A stretch of DNA of 64,000 nucleotides from positions 61,250,593-61,314,592 of the forward strand of contig NC_057923.1 in assembly GCF_018873765.1 (NCBI RefSeq). The letters run 5' to 3'. This DNA is from Telopea speciosissima. Taxonomy: Eukaryota > Streptophyta > Magnoliopsida > Proteales > Proteaceae. Below are positions 58,283 through 64,000 of the stretch, in pieces. Position 1 is the first letter of the stretch. Every line of letters begins with the position of its first letter. The notes under the pieces were generated by a model. That model searched no databases, was not told where the DNA came from, and saw only the letters and a list, made by a program, of their open reading frames with translations. The position numbers and the translations under genes are program-made.

Positions 58283-58906
58283 TTTTTCACTTCCATGATT
58301 TGGATGTTCCATGATTCCTGTGAGATTTGGTTCCAAAATATTCTAGGAGTTGAGACAACCTGTAGATACGCGCCCAGCTATCACAATGCAAAAAGTCCAA
58401 TTATTTTTAACTTATTGTCTATCAACTTAGAAAGTGTGTAAATGGACTTAGTATTAGGCAACAATGGTCTTGTATACCCAATATTACTTTTATGATGCAA
58501 GTGTTTCTTTGATAAATTGGAAATTGATTTATTTAATATATCAATTTATTACAATATGTTCATAGATGGTATATTGGTAAGTTGTCATACGTCTATATTA
58601 TTGAGTTTCCTACATTGGCGAAGTTGCACTGAACATCAGATAGAGTGTGTGAGACTCCAGAACATGAATAATAATTACATAATGGTGTCACTTGATGCCA
58701 AATATGGACTTATAGAAGTATTGAACACTACATGCCAAAATTATGGTCTTTTGACCATAGGGATGGCCTTACACAAGGGCTAATCATATACCAATCAATT
58801 GCCTATTATTGTCACACAGTGGAAGGCCAAGATTACAAAGTGATTTGACCAATCAAGAGCACATTACACAAGAGTATGTACACTTACGAAGAGGGTTAGA
58901 GAATAT
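58283..58906. other. Intergenic, no gene seen
   Basis: AT-rich. An 88-codon open frame near 58517-58783 resembles nothing I recognise. Confidence 0.35.
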
Positions 58907-59048
58907 TAAAGGGCAAATGTTCTTAGTGCCGTAGCGCAGCTTGTGCCCACACACATGGGCTTGCTATTTAGGGGGCAAGGTGTTCATTTCGTTCACCCCA
59001 TGCATCTAGACGCAACCTACACCCCTAGCACAGAGAACATTTGGAGTT
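58907..59048. mobile_element. MITE, GTTCTCTGTGCCG family
   Basis: GCAAATGTTCTTAGTGCCG.. and ..AGCACAGAGAACATTTGG form inverted ends. The interior matches the 10007-10144 element (GCGCAGCTTGTGCCC, CATGGGC). Confidence 0.65.
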
Positions 59049-59178
59049 GGGCTCATGTTTACGTATGTGAGCATGAACGGGTCACATCCGTTCAAATGGA
59101 ATCCATCTCATGTGGGTCCCACAAGGTGTATTCCATCTGAACAGATGTGGCCCGTTCTCGTACATAAACGTGAACCAA
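59049..59178. mobile_element. Palindromic MITE (TCATGTTTACGTATG arms)
   Basis: TTTACGTATGTGAGCATGAACGGG pairs with CCCGTTCTCGTACATAAACG, and TCCGTTCAAATGGAATCCAT pairs with GTATTCCATCTGAACAGA. Confidence 0.7.
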
Positions 59179-59755
59179 TCTTGAACATTTGGCCTAAGTT
59201 TAAATAAAGTTTTTTCCTTTCAAAGACACTGTTTGGTTATCAAAAAAATAAATTAAATAATAATAATAATAATAACCCCTGACTCAAAATTCTCCCTCCT
59301 TTTTTATGATGGCAAACAAGTGTGAAAAAAGACATTTAGCTCCCCTACAAGTTATGCCACATAATTAGTATAACCCATTGTAAGCACAAAAAGAGTAAGT
59401 GAAACATAAATTTGAACAATACAAAAAAAATAATAATATTAATAATAAAAATCTACAAGCTCCCCCCATAAGTTCAGCGAGTACATTCACAAAAACATTC
59501 ACTACCTTGTAATTCCAAAACCCTTTATTCCCTCCCATATTTTCCAACTTAATTCTCCCCCTTCGTAAGGGTGTCAAAATCAAATCGGAATCGAATACCA
59601 AATTTGAAGTTGAGTCGAATTGAATAAATTTGGTTTGGTTTTAGGTCTATTATATTAATATTTAATTTGATTCGGTTCGAATACGATTTTAGTTCAAAAC
59701 CTATCGGTTTAAACCGAACTCAAATTGAATAGCCCACTTAAATCCAAAATCCTAT

Positions 59756-60085
59756 ATTTTTTTTGCTAAAGGTTAGCAATTATATATTAAGAATAAAAGA
59801 TATGAAGATATGTACAAAGCCAACAAGCTTTTGAGCCACTAAAACTCAACAAGCCTGAATCAAGATTCAAAACAAAAGTTAGCAGAACCGATAGTGGGGT
59901 CTGCCCGATGCTTCCCAACTAATAGAATGTGCAATGAATCCTGGAGCTTCATTCCACTTCTCAGAGTTTTGACATCTTTCTGCCCTATTGGCAAGGGCAT
60001 CCGCTGGGGTATTGCCTTCTCTGAAACAATGGATGATACGCGAAAATCCTATATCACTATATGACCTTTTGTATTTCACTATTCT
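59756..60085 (-). mobile_element. L1-type LINE 3' end
   Basis: The minus strand encodes the end of an RNase H domain (IIHCFREGNTPADALANRAE) and a stop at 59879. A 3' UTR ends near TATATAATTGCTAACCTTTAG and an A run (plus-strand T run at 59756). 5' truncated. Confidence 0.8.
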
Positions 60086-60649
60086 TCCTTTACATTTTAT
60101 GGTTTTACTTTTACTTCAAGTCTATTATACGCTGCGACTCTGTCTCTCTCGATTCTCAACCTCCATAGGGACCCACGGTCCCACACTAATATCACAACGC
60201 AAAGCTAAATATCAGGACCAAGGGGCATAGATAAACAGCCAGCAACAACAAACATGATATGATGTCAGTAGCAACAATCACAGTGCATCTAATATCAATA
60301 AGCCAAGGTTAAGAGAGGAAATAGTGTCCCTTATTCTCAGTTCAATTCCATCAGCTTCAAATACACCACTGACACATAAGGCAGATCATTGTTGCAGGGG
60401 CATAAGATACTATTACAAGATAGGCATTTGTATTTTGTATGATTTACAGCAGCAGATGTTGTTGGGAATTTAAAACCAAACATTAGAACAGTTTAGTAAA
60501 CCAATTAGGAATTGAGTTGTATTACCAAATTGAAACCGGATTTAGACCCAAAATAAAACTGTATTGGAGAATCGAATTGGAACTGTAACTGAACCAAACC
60601 AAGTAGGTTATCGGTTTGGATTCAGTATCTAATTCCAGAACCGACTATT

Positions 60650-60925
60650 GGGGAATCCAACGCCCGCCCAGACCTCGGCTCAGACTAAGCAATGCGCACT
60701 GACCTGTTTGCAATAAGGAAATAAAGTTGCATTTTCCCTCGCAAGGCGTCTTTTGAGGGATTGGCAAACACTTGATCCTACAATTGGTATTAGAACAGGT
60801 GGTCACGGGTTCGAGTCTCCTCGCGTGCGACATACTGCGGAGTAGACTATACTTGCGAGTGGTCCCTGAGCATGCGTTGGAGGAGGATTATTGGGGAATC
60901 TAACGCCCACCCAGACCCCGATTCT
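60650..60925 (+). mobile_element. Miniature LTR (TRIM-like) element, 3' truncated
   Basis: The block TATTGGGGAATC-AACGCCC-CCCAGACC begins at 60650 and again at 60893, as LTR starts would. Between them is a primer-site-like TTGGTATTAGAACAGG (about 60785), followed by GGTCACGGGTTCGAGTC. The second LTR is cut after about 32 bp. No coding capacity. Confidence 0.5.
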
Positions 60926-60990
60926 CGGTTCGATTTTGAAACACACCTTCAGTCCATGAAACCGAACCGATTGACACCCTTGGCCCATCG

Positions 60991-61468
60991 ATAGAAAAAC
61001 TAAGGTAGCGCAAATGACAACAACCAAAAAAACAAAAGGAGAAAATACTATACAAAGTAATAACGGTAGGAATATAAGAAATTAAATTATTTTAAGAAAT
61101 TTTTTTTTTTTTTTTGGATAGGTAAGAGGGGATGTAGGGTGTGAACCAGGAGACTTGAACTCAAGACCTCATGATAGCAATGGGCCTTTATGCACCACTA
61201 GCTACCAAGTGCGCTATGCACTTGACCACAGCTATTTAAAGCAATTGGTAATGCATTGTACTTAAGAATTCATAAAAAGAAAGGACTTAAGAACATATGA
61301 ATTCAAAGCCAACATCAATCCATTCTATTAAAGACCCATATCTTTTTCTCTTCTTATTTAAAGACCCATTGCTCTCTAGTACTTCTCCATCTACCATTTT
61401 CTGAAAACCTTACAAGCTATATAGTTCTACCTCCTAGCTGTCACTTGATATATATTATTCATTAACAA
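60991..61468. other. Upstream flank of the KIC-like relic
   Basis: Contains a T run at 61100-61115. A TATATAG motif near 61417 and the CT-rich stretch at 61340-61410 could be the old promoter and leader of the relic. Confidence 0.35.
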
Positions 61469-61692
61469 ATGGCAGGACCAGCTAAAGTAGTTTTTCAAGA
61501 TTTCTTTCCATCGATGGAGGAAAGATTAGGCGCAGAAGGAATTGTTGGGGAGCTCTGCAGTGGGTTCCGTTTGCTTAGGATGCGGAGAAGGGTCTCTTTA
61601 CATTTGAGAGCTTAAAGAAAACCGCTGTTCTTCTGGGGTTGCAGGACTTGAGTGATTATGATATGTTGAGTATGTTGAGAGAAGGAGATTTG
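61469..61692 (+). pseudogene. KIC/PBP1-like EF-hand protein, frameshifted and truncated
   Basis: The ATG at 61469 starts MAGPAKVVFQDFFPSMEERL, continuing GAEGIVGELCSGFRLL, the N-terminus of the small plant calcium-binding proteins PBP1 (PINOID-binding) and KIC (kinesin-interacting). After CTTA at 61577 one base is missing relative to the family (LLMD). Restoring the frame by eye, the next segment reads like EKGLFTFESLKK.. and ..LSDYDMLSMLREGDL. The calcium-binding loop and C-terminus that should follow are replaced by unrelated sequence. In the actual frame the protein ends within about 50 codons. Normal members are a single exon of ~120-130 aa. Identity is fairly clear; function is lost. Confidence 0.75.
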
Positions 61693-61949
61693 CAAAAGAA
61701 GAGCGAAAAATCAATTGATTTTAGGGTTCATCTTCCCCAAATGGTGAAAATCAAACCCTAAACCATAGGGAAGATGGGGCAAATTTGGTCACTTTACTAT
61801 TTAATTTTGGTGGGATTTTTGTCACAAGGGCATTTTGGTCATTAGATTTCTTGAAACTAACGTCTAACCTCTCAAATTAATGGACTGGACCAAAGTGTTA
61901 CAGTGTTTTGAAAGTAAAGAGGATTTTGTAATTTGAAAAGTTATAAGGG
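61693..61949. other. No gene seen
   Basis: AT-rich sequence after the KIC-like relic, with no coding signal. Confidence 0.35.
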
Positions 61950-62150
61950 TACATTTGGAGAATCCTTATCCCCTCCAATTCGTTGCGCGCATCAATTCCT
62001 CTAATTCCTCACATATGAGCAGAAATGACCACCCTACCCCCTACCCAAACACACTGCCCAAAGCAGGGTAAGATGGTCATTTCCGCTCCTATGTGAGGAA
62101 TTTGAGGAAATTGGAATGAGTAGCGAATTGGAGATTATAATTATTCGCAT
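61950..62150. mobile_element. Palindromic MITE (CCAATTCG..CGAATTGG)
   Basis: TCCAATTCGTTGCGC.. pairs with ..GTAGCGAATTGGA, TTCCTCACATATGAGCAGAAATGACC pairs with its inverse on the right, and CACCCTACCC/GGGTAAGATGG lie near the centre. Confidence 0.7.
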
Positions 62151-62206
62151 TTGAACAAATGGGCATTTTTAGGAGGCATTTGAAAAAACCCATATTTTAA
62201 AGGGCA

Positions 62207-62545
62207 AATTTCACGGACATCCCCTCTAAGTATTCAATATGTCACAGACTTGCCAAACTTGGACAAAATATCCCAAACACCCCCTGTAAAATTTTATATC
62301 GGCTTAGTCCACTCCATTAGGTCTTAGCAGTTAAGTCCTTGTTAACTTTTTTATAATGGCGAAATTACCCTTCCAACAGGGTGAACTCCCCCCTAATATC
62401 CTTTAGGGTAAAACCCCAAATACAAACACCATTCTCTCTCTTCATCGTTTTCACTGGACTGAAGGGGTAAGAATCAAGAACAGGAAACTTCTCCACCTGC
62501 AATCGAAATTTCTTTCTAGCTGAAGGGTTAAGAACAGGGAACCCT
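62207..62545. mobile_element. Left end of a Mutator-like element related to 39988-41429
   Basis: GGGCAAATTTCACGGACATC and the next ~180 bp (CCCCCTGTAA, AGTCCACTCCATT, ATAATGGCGAAATTACCC) match the left end of the COMT-carrying element. A copia LTR interrupts it at 62546; the other end is outside the window or lost. Confidence 0.7.
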
Positions 62546-64000
62546 TGTTAGGGTTAGGGTTTTAAGCACAAGGTTGCTTAAAGCATTACACCCTGAGTAT
62601 CTAGTTTGGAATACCCAGACTGCTGCCTCCAGCTAGTATATATAGGAAAACTAGGGTTTAGGTCAGATGGGCTAATTACTAGATTGCCCCTCACAGCCTG
62701 GGCATTAATACAAGTAGGATTATATGAGAACATATAAAGGGATATTACATAAATACCCTTACAATCTCCTCCTATGTTCTACATATATCCATTACACATG
62801 TATAGGAACCATTGTTCAATCAGTAATTGAATCAATATAAATTGAATATCAATAATCCAATAAATCAAATAAGAAATAAGTAGACTTCAAGAAATAAAAC
62901 TAGGGTTTTAGATCAAAACTAAACCCAACAATAAATCCGAAGTTCCACATGCAAGTGGCTAAACCAAAAGAAATAATCAAAAGAAAAAGTCCTTGCAATC
63001 CATGTGACTTTACTCATCAAGTAAGTCATCCTCATCGAGATCCAGATTCAACCGTTCTCCTCCATCTTCGCCATTCTCTGTAATTTGTCAAATATGAATT
63101 TCATAAGATATTATGAATTCAATCATTTGCACAATAGTATCTAGTTCAACAATAAGAACTTAGTACATTTCATATATGGCTGAAGGTAAATCAAAAAACA
63201 ATAAGCATCATCATCAAGTTTCTTTACAAGAACTCGATCCTATATAGTCTCTATCATAAGGACCATACCATGTTTCCATTTGGAATCTGTATTCGTCATA
63301 TCAGTCATAGATTTATGTTGTATCATCAAATTTGGAATGGTACACCATACTATGAAAGACATGTCATCAAATTTGGAATGACATAAAGACTAGCACAATA
63401 TCATTGAAACATATCAGACATTTTTCATATTCCTTTGTGGAATAACAAAGTAAGGAGACTTCACATGAAAATTTGCTACACCATCAAGTTTGGAATGGTT
63501 TCACAAACCCCCATACTTAGTAACCTAACTAAGTTATCTGAAACATGTAAACTGTCCCGAATGCTTACCAAGGCTAGATGAGATTCGAATAATTCAAAAT
63601 AATATTGGGTTAGGTTAAGACCTGACTAAATGGTCTTTAACCCCATCTCCCCTGTAGTTTTGAATGTTCGATCTTTGTTCAATCCCTTTGTAAGGGCATC
63701 TGCCGTATTATCCTTCGATCTCACATCAATCAAAGTGATAATCCCTTGTTCTGTTCTATAATTCAGCATGGCCTGTTTCAGCCTGATGTGTCTCCTCTTA
63801 CCATTAAAGAGTGAGTTATTCACAATCGTCTTTGTTGCTTGATTATCACAGAATATAGATATAGAGTTTAACTTAAAACTCCTCAATGGAATATCCATGA
63901 TCAGATCCTTTATCCACTCTGCTTCATCTCCCGCAGAAGCTAGAGCATAAAGTTCCGATTCCATAGATGACAGAGCAATACTAGTCTGTCTCTTGGATTT
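62546..64000 (-). mobile_element. Ty1/copia retrotransposon, 3' end; continues past right edge
   Basis: 3' LTR at 62546-62763 on the minus strand (TGTAAGGGTATTT .. CCCTAACA, 218 bp) with TATA box CCTATATATAC. The polypurine tract CATAGGAGGAGAT lies at 62764-62776. Upstream (higher coordinates) is the pol C-terminus. Between them, a short motif (CATCAAATTTGGAATGG) is repeated three times around 63327-63500. Confidence 0.85.
63626..64000 (-). pseudogene. Ty1/copia RNase H domain (C-terminus of pol)
   Basis: The minus-strand frame begins MESELYALASAGDEAEWIKD and has IFCDNQATKTIVNN, NGKRRHIRLK and the terminal VRSKDNTADALTKGL, the standard copia RNase H blocks, stopping at 63626. The E and D catalytic positions are kept. 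The rest of pol lies beyond the window, so intactness cannot be judged. Confidence 0.85.

Larger units (their letters stand above)
59566..60982. mobile_element. hAT-like element, TAAGGGTGTCAA ends, with two nested insertions
   Basis: Ends TAAGGGTGTCAAAATC / CGATTGACACCCTTG. Flanks CCCCTTCG (59558-59565) and GCCCATCG (60983-60990) match 6 of 8. AAACCGAAC and GGTTTGG words lie inside both ends. An L1 3' end (59756-60085) and a miniature LTR element (60650-60925) are nested. Confidence 0.6.

Overview
This is a stretch of plant nuclear DNA, most likely from a woody or basal eudicot. The evidence is multi-exon plant genes with GT..AG introns and AT-rich flanks, tRNA-derived Au-type SINEs, and plant LTR retrotransposons with initiator-Met primer sites. 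The species cannot be named from sequence alone. About 15 kb is gene body. Most of the rest is transposable elements, many nested in one another and many with readable target-site duplications (TSDs).

Genes. (1) A UCH37-type ubiquitin C-terminal hydrolase (+, four visible exons 6628-8820); its first exon is not in the window, and a >6 kb LTR retrotransposon fills the space where intron 1 should be. (2) A complete Pti1-like receptor-like cytoplasmic kinase (-, seven coding exons 38322-25837, 364 aa, plus a 5' UTR exon near 39.4 kb). Its first intron holds an RTE LINE, an Au SINE and small hAT-type elements. (3) A broken GEMIN2-like gene (-, 13729-10437) with an early stop, no recognisable SIP1 core exon and a degenerate 3' part. 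(4) A frameshifted KIC/PBP1-like EF-hand gene start (+, 61469). (5) A lone B-type cyclin exon (+, 23981-24139). (6) A caffeic-acid O-methyltransferase fragment carried inside a Mutator-like element (39988-41429).

Layout. 0-6.3 kb: degenerate Ty3/gypsy-like element on the minus strand, with a solo LTR and hAT/SINE insertions inside it. 6.6-9.5 kb: UCH gene. 10-13.7 kb: GEMIN2-like relic. 14-20.3 kb: hAT-like element, a tandem TRIM array whose internal domains are Au SINEs, a solo LTR, MITEs. 20.4-25 kb: possible large TIR element with gene fragments. 25.8-39.5 kb: kinase gene. 40-44 kb: two Mutator-like elements with 9-bp TSDs. 44.4-48.3 kb: an L1 LINE split by a hAT-like element, then another hAT-like element. 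48-61 kb: intergenic DNA with many MITEs, an L1 3' end, a SINE and a miniature LTR element. 61.4-64 kb: KIC relic, MITEs, Mutator-like end, and the 3' end of a Ty1/copia element running off the right edge.

Nothing here forms an operon or pathway cluster. The strongest unexpected signals are the SINE-filled TRIM array, the Pack-MULE with an O-methyltransferase fragment, and several 8-bp-TSD elements whose interiors are built from one degenerate reiterated 'word'.
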